Below, in pieces: positions 23,395 to 32,045 of a stretch of DNA of 64,000 nt. Position 1 is the stretch's first letter. Each line of letters begins with the position of its first letter. Source of the DNA: Olivibacter sitiensis DSM 17696 (GTDB lineage: Bacteria; Bacteroidota; Bacteroidia; Sphingobacteriales; Sphingobacteriaceae); the NCBI RefSeq assembly GCF_000427965.1, contig NZ_ATZA01000025.1:1-64000 (forward strand). The letters are read 5' to 3'. The notes beneath the pieces are model-generated. The model worked only from the letters and a program-made list of their open reading frames with translations. It was not told where the DNA came from and ran no database searches. The position numbers and the translations under genes are program-made.

Positions 23395-24612
23395 TTACCT
23401 TCCTGCTTTGGTCTTTCTTCTCTTCTTCTCCCTTGTAATCAATGCCAGTTCCCTGCTAGTTTGTCCGGCAACAGAAGTGTTCTCCTGAGCTCTACGAAAT
23501 AGGTAAGGCATTACGGCCTTCACAGGTCCATAGGGCATGTACTTTGCCACGTTATAACCAGATTCGGAAAGATTGAAGCTCAAATTATCGCTCATGCCCA
23601 ACAATTGCGCAAAGTAAACCCGACTGTCGTTTCTTGCTATACCCCTTTGGTCTATTTCCATTGCGAGAAGTCGGCAACTGTCTTCATTATGGGTGCCGGC
23701 CATAAAGCCGATGCGATCTAGGTTGTCTAAGCAAAAACGTATGCCCTCGTTATAATCTCTATCGGAAGATGACTTGTTGGGCTGGATGGGAGAGGGGTAA
23801 CCGTACTCCGCAGCACGTTCTCTCTCAATTTCCATATATGCTCCTCTTACGAGCTTGGCTCCTAGAAAAAAGCCACTCTCCTTGGCCAAGTATAGGTCGG
23901 TTTTTAGAGCGGCCAAAATATCGTGCCTATACAATTGATAGGTATTGTAAATCAGTGGCTTCTCGCGGTTGTATTTCATCATCATATCGCGGGCCATATC
24001 ATCAATTACATCCTGAATCCAGGAGTGTTCGCCATCTACCAAAACGGCAACATGATGCTGATGCGCAAAATGGCAGATTTTATCTACACGAGCCTTCACC
24101 CGTTCAAATTCTTCTACTTCAGAGGGGGACAATTGTTGCTTGGCATTCACCTTTTCAAGCAGCTCGAATCGGCCTAAGCCCGTTACCTTGAATACCGAGA
24201 AAGGAATATGTGGATTTGTTGCCGCCTTCTGTATAGTCTCTATAGTTTCTTCGCAAACATGATCAAAAGCAGATTCGGTTTCTTCCCCTTCTACGGAGTA
24301 ATCCAATATGGTGCCGACATGCTGAGCGGCCAATTGTGCTATAGTATGGTCGCAACCCTCAATGGTCTCTCCACCACAGAAATGTTCGAAAATGGTCTTC
24401 TTGATAATTCCAGTAATGGGCAGCCCAATGTTAAGCGCAAAGTTGGTAATGGGCGTACCTACTTTGACCAATGTATTACTCGCTATCATTTTAAAGAGCC
24501 AATAAGCCCTGTTAAGTTCGGAGTCGCTCTTGCTCCTAAACGCTATTTCTGTATTGTCAAAGCTAATGGTGCCGCTTTGGGTCGCATTAGGACGTTCTGT
24601 ACTGGGTTGCAT
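23395..24612 (-). CDS. Proline dehydrogenase (PRODH)
   Basis: The 405-residue FAD enzyme oxidises proline to pyrroline-5-carboxylate, the first step of proline catabolism, and feeds electrons to quinone. PRODH motifs present are VKVTGLGRFELLEKV-type flavin contacts, KLVRGAYMEIER, YPSPIQPNKSSSDRDYNEG and GTHNEDSC. It is monofunctional: the P5C dehydrogenase half found in PutA is missing and would be elsewhere. The gene is alone, with a terminal LITREKKRRKTK basic tail. The ATG lies only five bases after a -7 promoter box, so the message may be leaderless. Confidence 0.92.
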   Translation of the reverse strand: MQPSTERPNATQSGTISFDNTEIAFRSKSDSELNRAYWLFKMIASNTLVKVGTPITNFALNIGLPITGIIKKTIFEHFCGGETIEGCDHTIAQLAAQHVGTILDYSVEGEETESAFDHVCEETIETIQKAATNPHIPFSVFKVTGLGRFELLEKVNAKQQLSPSEVEEFERVKARVDKICHFAHQHHVAVLVDGEHSWIQDVIDDMARDMMMKYNREKPLIYNTYQLYRHDILAALKTDLYLAKESGFFLGAKLVRGAYMEIERERAAEYGYPSPIQPNKSSSDRDYNEGIRFCLDNLDRIGFMAGTHNEDSCRLLAMEIDQRGIARNDSRVYFAQLLGMSDNLSFNLSESGYNVAKYMPYGPVKAVMPYLFRRAQENTSVAGQTSRELALITREKKRRKTKAGR

Positions 24613-24616
24613 GGGT

Positions 24617-24680
24617 CAAACTTAGATAAAATTGCGTTTATCTGCAAGTTTGCAAAGCGGCAGATAAACGCAATTTTATC
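24617..24680 (-). promoter_or_regulatory. Promoter with 21-bp inverted repeat before proline dehydrogenase (twin dyad)
   Basis: TAAGTTTG (minus strand, 24624 to 24617) is a -7 box, with a TTG 20 nt upstream. Overlapping and preceding it is a perfect 21-bp inverted repeat, arms 24625-24645 and 24660-24680, centre spacing about 35 bp. Each arm has the dyad GATAAA...TTTATC. It is the counterpart of the element at 13255-13316. Confidence 0.6.
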
Positions 24681-24807
24681 GTTCTTTTATCAGCCATTGA
24701 AAAACAAGGTTTATAGATGAAATTTAGTGATAAATAGATATTATTTCCTAGCGGAAACTACAAAAAAGAGTGTTGCTTGGAGCTTTTTATAAATGTATTT
24801 TTGGCAA

Positions 24808-25014
24808 ATGATTAAATTTAAGTTGGACAAGGAATTTATTCACCTAATACAGTTGTTGAAAGCCGTAAACTTGGTACAAACTGGCGGCGAAGCGCAGGCC
24901 GTGGTAATGGAAGGTTTGGTGAAAGTGAACGGGGAGGTGGAATACCGTAAACGTTACAAAGTGCGGGTCGGCGATAAGATTAACTTTGATGGACAGGCTA
25001 TAGAGGTGTCGTGA
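24808..25014 (+). CDS. S4-domain RNA-binding protein (YbcJ/YaaA-like)
   Basis: The 68-residue protein is a single S4 domain: FIHLIQLLKAVNLVQTGGEA followed by VVMEGLVKVNGEVEYRKRYK and VRVGDKINFDGQAIEV. S4 domains bind structured RNA and small ones like this occur as ribosome-associated factors. I start at 24808 (MIKFKLDKEF); 24793 would add five residues. It sits 83 bp before aroB on the same strand, and the two may be co-transcribed. Confidence 0.85.
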   Translation: MIKFKLDKEFIHLIQLLKAVNLVQTGGEAQAVVMEGLVKVNGEVEYRKRYKVRVGDKINFDGQAIEVS

Positions 25015-25054
25015 GCGGCCCTTTGCGTGAATACCCCTTTATTGGATAAAAAAC

Positions 25055-25092
25055 GAATGGCCAATAGCTAACTTCCGATGGCCGATAGTTAA
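25055..25092 (+). repeat. Two degenerate tandem repeats before aroB
   Basis: GAATGGCCAATAGCTAA (25055-25071) and CGATGGCCGATAGTTAA (25076-25092) match at 13 of 17 positions with a 21-bp period, just upstream of the aroB ATG at 25098. They look like a short tandem duplication; a regulatory role is not established. Confidence 0.5.
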
Positions 25093-25097
25093 ATAAA

Positions 25098-26162
25098 ATG
25101 AGAACACTAAAAAGTAATACATATACCGTCTATTTTGATCAAGGGCTTACTCAGTTAGCCTCCTTCCTAAACGAAGGTGCTTATTCCAAAATATTCATCC
25201 TCACCGATGAAAATACGGGTGAACATTGTTTGCCAAAATTGAAAGACTCCTTGCCCCTTTTGGAAAACTACGATTTGATAGAAGTAGATTCTGGGGAAGA
25301 AAATAAGAACATTGATTTTTGTATCGGAATCTGGAAAATGTTATTGGATTTTGGAGCAGATCGTAATAGCTTAATGATTAATTTGGGTGGGGGAGTTATT
25401 ACGGATATGGGTGGTTTTGCAGCCTCAACTTTCAAAAGGGGAATCCCGTTTATCCAAATACCTACCACCTTGCTTTCTCAGGTAGATGCTTCCGTGGGGG
25501 GGAAGACAGGCGTTGACCTAGATAGCGTTAAAAACATTATCGGTACCTTCACACAGCCAGAAGCCGTATTTATCAATCGCGATTTCTTGGATACTTTGGG
25601 GCATAGGCAACTGGTGTCGGGCTATGCAGAAGTATTGAAGCATGGGCTGATTTTTGACAGAAGTTATTTCAATAAGTTGAAGGATACGTCTGTTGAACAA
25701 TTTACGGAAGACCTGCTCTTCCGTTCGGTAGAGATCAAGAATGAGGTGGTATTGATTGATCCGAAAGAAAAAGGATTGCGGAAGATACTCAACTTTGGCC
25801 ATACCATTGGGCATGCCATAGAAACCCATTCGCTGGCCAACGATAAAAAACCTCTTTTGCACGGCGAAGCCATAGCCGTAGGGATGATCTGTGAAGCTTA
25901 TCTTTCTCATCAACTCAATAAACTGCCGGCTGAGGATTTACGTGAAGTGATTACCACCATCAAGGGCATTTTTCCAGATTATCGTTTTCAACAAGCTATC
26001 TATGATGAGGTAATAGGATATATGAGAAATGATAAGAAAAACCTGGGCGGGCAGATTGGATTTTCGCTCTTGCAGCAAATAGGTGTCTGCGGATACGATT
26101 TCTTTGTGGATGAGGAAACTATCAAAGACAGTTTGGATTTTTATAACAGTTTGTTGGCGTAA
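25098..26162 (+). CDS. aroB: 3-Dehydroquinate synthase
   Basis: The 354-residue enzyme converts DAHP to 3-dehydroquinate in the shikimate pathway, using NAD and a divalent metal. Family motifs are MINLGGGVITDMGGFAAST, IQIPTTLLSQVDASVGGKTG, and the metal-binding segment with GYAEVLKHGL, FGHTIGHAIE and LLHGEAIAVGM. Length is typical. It has no other shikimate gene next to it and is preceded by the S4 protein gene. Confidence 0.95.
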   Translation: MRTLKSNTYTVYFDQGLTQLASFLNEGAYSKIFILTDENTGEHCLPKLKDSLPLLENYDLIEVDSGEENKNIDFCIGIWKMLLDFGADRNSLMINLGGGVITDMGGFAASTFKRGIPFIQIPTTLLSQVDASVGGKTGVDLDSVKNIIGTFTQPEAVFINRDFLDTLGHRQLVSGYAEVLKHGLIFDRSYFNKLKDTSVEQFTEDLLFRSVEIKNEVVLIDPKEKGLRKILNFGHTIGHAIETHSLANDKKPLLHGEAIAVGMICEAYLSHQLNKLPAEDLREVITTIKGIFPDYRFQQAIYDEVIGYMRNDKKNLGGQIGFSLLQQIGVCGYDFFVDEETIKDSLDFYNSLLA

Positions 26163-26414
26163 TATACCGATAGCTCCTTTCCCCCTTTGTTCGTAAATGA
26201 TTGGCTCGGTCCAATTAGGGGCGCCTATTTCTTGCGAGATTCGTTTTGCGTTTAGTCTCGCTTGTTTTTGTATCTATTAATTTCTATACTTGCAATATCC
26301 AATTGTGGACTCACTATCCATGCAACCTTTTATGATAATGACCATAAATTATTAGTATTGCTTAGTGCCTTTTTGGAGGATATTTAAGAATAACCAATTA
26401 ACCTCAGTATAGCC

Positions 26415-27002
26415 ATGAACAGAGATGGAGACGGTAATCTTTTACAACGTCTTAGCGTGGGCGACAAGCATGCTTTCACGGATATATACAATCAATATTG
26501 GGCGTCATTATTTAAATACATCATTCGTATTGTTTCCAGTGAGGAGGATGCAGCAGACATTGTTCAAGAAACTTTCGTGACATTTTGGGGAGTCGGCCGA
26601 AAACTGAAAGAAATAAAATCCATCAAGGCTTATCTTTTCGTTATGGCTAGAAACCTTGCCTTTAAGCGTTTGCGCGAACAATTGAAAAAGGTAGAAATAG
26701 AAGACAAGTTAGTGGAATACTACGGGCAACATATCGAAAGTGTGGAACGACTGGTGTCCACGAAAGAATTGTCCGACTTACTAGATACCGAAATTGATAA
26801 ACTTCCGAAACGGATGCGCGAGATTTTTGTATTGAGCAGGAAGGAACACCTCTCTTATAAGGAAATCGCAGAGCGACTCAATATTTCAGATCAAACGGTA
26901 AAAAAGCAGATATATCATTCACTTAAGTACCTTCGTTTGAAGATAGATGACGAATATATCCCATACCTATCTTTGTTACTGCTAGCAAATATATTTCTTT
27001 AG
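26415..27002 (+). CDS. ECF sigma factor of the polysaccharide-utilisation locus
   Basis: This 195-residue sigma factor has region 2 (about residues 24-90, with ADIVQETF) and region 4 (about 125-175, HLSYKEIAERLNISDQTVKK). It ends with a hydrophobic tail (YIPYLSLLLLANIFL). It is followed after 196 bp by a FecR-type anti-sigma gene and then the SusC/SusD pair, the usual trans-envelope signalling layout. It should direct transcription of the locus when released from FecR. Confidence 0.95.
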   Translation: MNRDGDGNLLQRLSVGDKHAFTDIYNQYWASLFKYIIRIVSSEEDAADIVQETFVTFWGVGRKLKEIKSIKAYLFVMARNLAFKRLREQLKKVEIEDKLVEYYGQHIESVERLVSTKELSDLLDTEIDKLPKRMREIFVLSRKEHLSYKEIAERLNISDQTVKKQIYHSLKYLRLKIDDEYIPYLSLLLLANIFL

Positions 27003-27198
27003 TACCCACTCCACACTATTTTCTGCCTCGATCCACTAACAGGCTGTCTGTATTCTGGGACGTGCATTCCATTGAAATGATATTTTTATTATTGATTATC
27101 AATGTTTTGTAGGGTGTGTTCATTTTTTTTAATATACGCATACCACTTTGCGCCGCCATTATACTCTTAATAAATAAAAGTAGACCAATTTATAGGCC

Positions 27199-28341
27199 AT
27201 GTCGATAAACCATCAGGAATTAAGGGAATTATTGCGCCGTTATGCCAATGGAAAATGTACATCGCAGGAAGCGAAACTGTTGGAGGAAATGGTCATTCGA
27301 AACCCGATATTGAGCAATTGGGACTGGAGCAGCGAGGAAGAGAAGATGCTCATGGGCATACGGATAAAGCAAAGTGTAGACCGGCAGATACAAGACGTAA
27401 AGACTGGGCGTACCAAGAGACTTTGGTATGCCGGTATTGCCGCTTCCCTGTTTTTGGCATTAGGTGTTTTCTGGCATAAGTTCGGCGGAGAAGAAAAGGT
27501 GTCAAATACGTCGCTGGTAATTTCAGAAACCGCCGCTCAGGCCCCTAATGGCACCATGCTGGTACTGGCTGACGGCACAATGGTCGATCTGGATGATATG
27601 GATGACAGTCTGGTACGTGATATGGGAGCAGTATTGATCAGAAAGTTGGGAGACGGGCGAATGGTGTACGAATCAACGAATGCAGGTAACAGTGGGAATG
27701 CGACGGCAAAGAATACCATCCATACACCAAACGGAAAGCAGTTTCAACTGACACTTCCCGACGGTACGCAAGTCTGGATGAACACCGCCAGTACCCTTAC
27801 CTATCCTGTGTATTTCAATGGAAATGAGCGAAGAATTTCGCTAGTGGGAGAAGCGTATTTTGAAGTAGCTCACGATAGCTCAAAACCTTTCGTCGTAATG
27901 GCAAATGGAACGGAGATACTGGTCACTGGAACCCATTTCAATGTCTCTGCCTATCCATCAGACAACAGCGTACGCACCACTTTACTAGAGGGTGGGGTGG
28001 AGATCAGGCAGCATAACCGTAAGGTGTCGCTGACGCCAGGTTACGAGGCTATTGCCTACATGGACGGTTCGGCCATCAGTAGGCAAAAGGCAAATCAGGA
28101 GCAAGCCATGGCTTGGAAAAACGGATATTTTGTGTTCGACGACATGGATATTGTCTCCGTCATGCGTAGTGTGGCCCGTTGGTATGATATCACCGTCGTT
28201 GTAGAGGGCAACCTGCCCAATAAGAAATTTGGGGGCACATTTCCCATAACAGAGGATCTCGGAGAACTGTTAAAAGACCTGTCTGTATTGGCAGATATCC
28301 AGTTTCAACAAAATGGAAAGGAGGTACGGATTATACGGTGA
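27199..28341 (+). CDS. FecR-type anti-sigma factor
   Basis: The 380-residue protein has a cytoplasmic N-terminal part (1-74) with a conserved start (ELRELLRRYANGKCTSQEAKL), one membrane helix (about 75-92) and a periplasmic FecR domain (about 175-270, with LPDGTQVWMNTAST, GEAYFEVAHD and TEILVTGTHFNVSAY). The C-terminal DUF4974 domain (about 312-380) includes VMRSVARWYDI. In this family the periplasmic part contacts the STN domain of the TonB receptor and the N-terminus holds the sigma factor. Neighbours on both sides match that role. Confidence 0.95.
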   Translation: MSINHQELRELLRRYANGKCTSQEAKLLEEMVIRNPILSNWDWSSEEEKMLMGIRIKQSVDRQIQDVKTGRTKRLWYAGIAASLFLALGVFWHKFGGEEKVSNTSLVISETAAQAPNGTMLVLADGTMVDLDDMDDSLVRDMGAVLIRKLGDGRMVYESTNAGNSGNATAKNTIHTPNGKQFQLTLPDGTQVWMNTASTLTYPVYFNGNERRISLVGEAYFEVAHDSSKPFVVMANGTEILVTGTHFNVSAYPSDNSVRTTLLEGGVEIRQHNRKVSLTPGYEAIAYMDGSAISRQKANQEQAMAWKNGYFVFDDMDIVSVMRSVARWYDITVVVEGNLPNKKFGGTFPITEDLGELLKDLSVLADIQFQQNGKEVRIIR

Positions 28342-28473
28342 TATGATTATAAACACCAAATGGTCTAAAAAGCCAGAAGTGCAGCGAACACTTCTGGTCT
28401 ATTGGCCCATGAGCCAAGCCAGGCCATCATTTAATGGAGTGCTAACCACATTAATTACTAACCTGAATTACAA

Positions 28474-31400
28474 ATGTACAAAAAATCGACTGCATCTATA
28501 TGCATAGCCAATTATAACGTCCTGATTAAGCTTTTCATTATGCTAAAGTTTACGTTATTGATCTTGATGCTTTCCGTTTCTCAAGCTGGAGCAACCGTCT
28601 ATGCTCAAAATGCGAGCATTGAGGCCAAGAATATGTCCCTCACCGATGTATTCCGCGAACTGAGAAAACAGACTGGGTATCATTTTCTCTACCTGTCCGA
28701 TGATTTGAAAAACGCTAAGCCCGTCAACCTTCACTTGATCAATACTCCCTTGGAGACTATACTTGATCGCTGTTTCGAAGGGCAGCCGCTCACCTATGAA
28801 ATCCGTAAAAATAGGGTGCTGGTAGAACGTAAAAGGACGAAGATTGATAAAGGATCAGATCCAAAGGAGACTGACAGGCAACAACGTGAAGTAAGCGGCA
28901 GGGTAACCAATGGTCAAGGCGAGCCATTGGAAGGAATAACTGTGAAGGTGAAAGGTACGAACATGTCTGCCACCACCAATAACGAAGGAAATTATCGAAT
29001 TACGATCCCGCAAAATGCAACGACTCTGGTATTCAGTAGCATTGGCTACGAAGTGCAGGAGGTCTCTATAGGGACATCTACCACCATTAATATGGTGCTG
29101 ACCGAAGCCATCGGGGATTTGGATGAAGTCGTGGTAGTGGGATTTGGTACCCAAAAGAAGGTCAATCTGACTGGATCTGTGTCGACAGTAGACACGAAAT
29201 TACTCGAAGCCAGACCAGTAGCCAATGTTGTGCAGGCACTGCAGGGTGCCGTGCCGGGATTAAATATTTACCAAAATAACGGGGGTGAAATCGGGACATC
29301 ATCGACCATAAATATCCGTGGTATAACAACTATAGGTCAGGGGTCAAATGGTGGTCCTTTGATTCTAATTGACGGGATGGAAGCCGATATTACTACGCTG
29401 AACCCGCAGGATATTGAAAACATTTCGGTGTTGAAAGATGCAGCAGCATCATCGATTTATGGTTCGCGTGCGCCTTTCGGCGTTATCTTAATCACCACAA
29501 AAAGCGGTAAATCTGGAAAAGCGCAAGTAAATTATATTAACAATTTTAGATGGAATAGTCCCTTGCTTATACCCAAAATGGCCGATTCTTATTCATTTGC
29601 CCTTTATATGAACGACTTGTTGACAAATGCGGGTAGAGAGGCATGGTTTACGGCAGAACATTTGCAGCGGATTTTAGATTTTCAGGCCGGCAGGCTAGGG
29701 AATCAAACCACGATACCCAGTCCAAACAATCCCAATGAATGGAGTGGGTTTGATGTCGGAAACGATAATGTGGATTGGTATGATGCGATTTATAAGGATA
29801 GTGGGTTTTCGCAGGAGCATTCATTAAGTGTTTCCGGTGGCACCAACAACAGCTCTTATTATATTTCCGGCAACTACCTGGATCAAAATGGCTTGCTTCA
29901 AATTGGCAAAGACGGTGCGAAACGCTATACAGGTGTTGCTAAATTGGCGTCGCAAATTGCCCCTTGGGCTCATATAGGATATAGTGGCCGATTTGTAAGG
30001 TATGAAACAACCAGGCCGCAAACATATAGAGGACAGCATGACTTTTGGTTTGCCGAACAGGCATGGCCTATTTTGCCCCTTTATGATCCCAACGGATATT
30101 ATTTTTCGGCCCCATCGGCAGCATTATTTTTGGCTGAGGGTGGTACGAATGATTTTACATCAGATAAAACCTACCACCAATTGAACATAACAACGGAACC
30201 CGTAAAAGGTCTTCGGGTAATCGGTGATATAAACTATGCTATAACGGATGACTTCAGAACGGTTGTGCAACAAAAGTTGTATAACCATAATGTTGCCGGA
30301 GAGCCGATTCTGTACAATGACTATAATTCAATTACTGAGTATGCCTATAAAACAAATTACCTTAACTCGAATGTTCGGGCAGAATATCAAAAATCCCTAA
30401 ACCAGCATAACTTTATGTTGATGGGAGGTTTTCAGGCAGAACAAACCAGATACAGGGACCTAAGTGCCAATCGCGTAGGTATTTTCGCCGGTTCACCGAC
30501 AATTAATACCAGTACAGGCGTTTCGGATAATGGAAGTATTGTTGCTCCTGAGGTATCGGGCCAATATTATAATTGGTCAACAGCCGGTTTTTTCGGAAGA
30601 TTTAATTATGACTATATGGGTAAATATTTGTTGGAGGCAAATCTCAGATACGACGGATTCTCTCGTTTCAGATCCGACAACAGGTGGAGTTTGTTTCCTT
30701 CATTCTCGTTGGGTTGGAATATTGCCCAAGAATCTTTTTGGGAAAATCTCAGTACCCCCGTCAATGTATTGAAACTTCGCGCATCATGGGGTAAACTGGG
30801 CAATCAAAATGCGAACAGCTATTATCCTACTTATTCCGCTATGGGATTAGGCGCCGCATCGGGAAACTGGCTGGTGAATGGTGTTAGACCCAATACCGCT
30901 TATGCTCCCGCTTTAGTAAGTCCGTCCTTGACCTGGGAAAAAATATCGACATACAACGTAGGTCTGGATATCTCCGCGTTCAACAATCGATTGACCTCGT
31001 CTATCGATGTTTATACTCGATATACAAATGATATGATTGGCCCTGCTATCGAACTTCCCGTTATCTTGGGCACAAGTGTTCCACGGACAAACAATACCGA
31101 TTTGAGGACTTCTGGATTTGAATTGGAGCTTGCTTGGAAGGATAATTTAGCGAGTGGATTCGGGTACGATATCCGGTTTAACGTATCTGATTCGAGAACA
31201 AAAATCATCAGGTATCCGAATGACACCGGCGTACTGGGCTTTAATAACGGCGGAACAGGAGAAGTACAATATTCGACATTTAGAAATGGGGAAACTTATG
31301 GTGAAATCTGGGGCTATACCACCATTGGAATAGCCCAAACGCAAGCGGAAATGGATGCCCATTTGGCTAGTTTGCCAAATGGAGCTCAGGATGCAATCGG

Positions 31401-32040
31401 CACCAATTGGGGTCCTGGAGATATCATGTATGCCGATATAAATGGCGATGGAAAAGTTGATAATGGATCTAATACCATTGGAGACCATGGCGATTTAACG
31501 GTGATAGGAAATATTACGCCGCGGTTTTTGTTTGGCTTTAATCTGGGTGCAAACTACAAGGCATTTGACATATCCGTCTTTTTTCAGGGTATCATGAAAC
31601 GCGATTATTTTCAGGGCAGCTACTTATTTTGGGGCAATGGCAAGTCCATGTGGGAGTCCACAGCCTTTGTGCAACACTTGGATTATTTCAGGGATGATCC
31701 GTCGCACCCCCTTGGCGCCAACTTAGATGCCTATTACCCCCGACCGCTTGATGGCGACTGGAGCGGCATGGGTAGAAATCACGAAGTACAGACGAAATAT
31801 TTACAAAACGCTGCTTATATCAGGTTAAAAAACCTTCAATTGGGTTATTCTTTACCAGCATCTACCCTGGCTCGAACTAAACTGCAACGATTGAGAGTCT
31901 ATGTGTCCGGTGAAAATATCTGGACGGGGACAAAACTTACTGGAATTTTTGATCCTGAATTGATCGATAACCCAGGTTCAGGGGGATCGCAATACCCATT
32001 GTCTAGAGTATGGTCTATGGGTTTAAATTTAACCTTTTAA
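28474..32040 (+). CDS. SusC/RagA-family TonB-dependent transporter with STN domain
   Basis: This 1188-residue outer-membrane receptor imports oligosaccharides using TonB energy. A signal peptide ends near residue 45. The STN (secretin/TonB N-terminal) domain spans about 52-118 (SLTDVFRELRKQTGYHFLYL) and links it to FecR. A carboxypeptidase-regulatory-like domain (139-210) begins VSGRVTNGQGEPLEG. The plug starts after DEVVVVGFG with LTGSVSTVD, and the long beta-barrel ends in a final aromatic strand (VWSMGLNLTF). The STN domain marks it as a signalling SusC, and it sits directly before its SusD partner. Confidence 0.96.
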   Translation: MYKKSTASICIANYNVLIKLFIMLKFTLLILMLSVSQAGATVYAQNASIEAKNMSLTDVFRELRKQTGYHFLYLSDDLKNAKPVNLHLINTPLETILDRCFEGQPLTYEIRKNRVLVERKRTKIDKGSDPKETDRQQREVSGRVTNGQGEPLEGITVKVKGTNMSATTNNEGNYRITIPQNATTLVFSSIGYEVQEVSIGTSTTINMVLTEAIGDLDEVVVVGFGTQKKVNLTGSVSTVDTKLLEARPVANVVQALQGAVPGLNIYQNNGGEIGTSSTINIRGITTIGQGSNGGPLILIDGMEADITTLNPQDIENISVLKDAAASSIYGSRAPFGVILITTKSGKSGKAQVNYINNFRWNSPLLIPKMADSYSFALYMNDLLTNAGREAWFTAEHLQRILDFQAGRLGNQTTIPSPNNPNEWSGFDVGNDNVDWYDAIYKDSGFSQEHSLSVSGGTNNSSYYISGNYLDQNGLLQIGKDGAKRYTGVAKLASQIAPWAHIGYSGRFVRYETTRPQTYRGQHDFWFAEQAWPILPLYDPNGYYFSAPSAALFLAEGGTNDFTSDKTYHQLNITTEPVKGLRVIGDINYAITDDFRTVVQQKLYNHNVAGEPILYNDYNSITEYAYKTNYLNSNVRAEYQKSLNQHNFMLMGGFQAEQTRYRDLSANRVGIFAGSPTINTSTGVSDNGSIVAPEVSGQYYNWSTAGFFGRFNYDYMGKYLLEANLRYDGFSRFRSDNRWSLFPSFSLGWNIAQESFWENLSTPVNVLKLRASWGKLGNQNANSYYPTYSAMGLGAASGNWLVNGVRPNTAYAPALVSPSLTWEKISTYNVGLDISAFNNRLTSSIDVYTRYTNDMIGPAIELPVILGTSVPRTNNTDLRTSGFELELAWKDNLASGFGYDIRFNVSDSRTKIIRYPNDTGVLGFNNGGTGEVQYSTFRNGETYGEIWGYTTIGIAQTQAEMDAHLASLPNGAQDAIGTNWGPGDIMYADINGDGKVDNGSNTIGDHGDLTVIGNITPRFLFGFNLGANYKAFDISVFFQGIMKRDYFQGSYLFWGNGKSMWESTAFVQHLDYFRDDPSHPLGANLDAYYPRPLDGDWSGMGRNHEVQTKYLQNAAYIRLKNLQLGYSLPASTLARTKLQRLRVYVSGENIWTGTKLTGIFDPELIDNPGSGGSQYPLSRVWSMGLNLTF

Positions 32041-32045
32041 TTTTT

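Noticed and set aside
25055-25071. Similarity of GCCAATAGC motifs at 7262, 25060 and 49103
   Set aside because: Only 9-10 bases match; a dispersed repeat family cannot be supported from three short matches.
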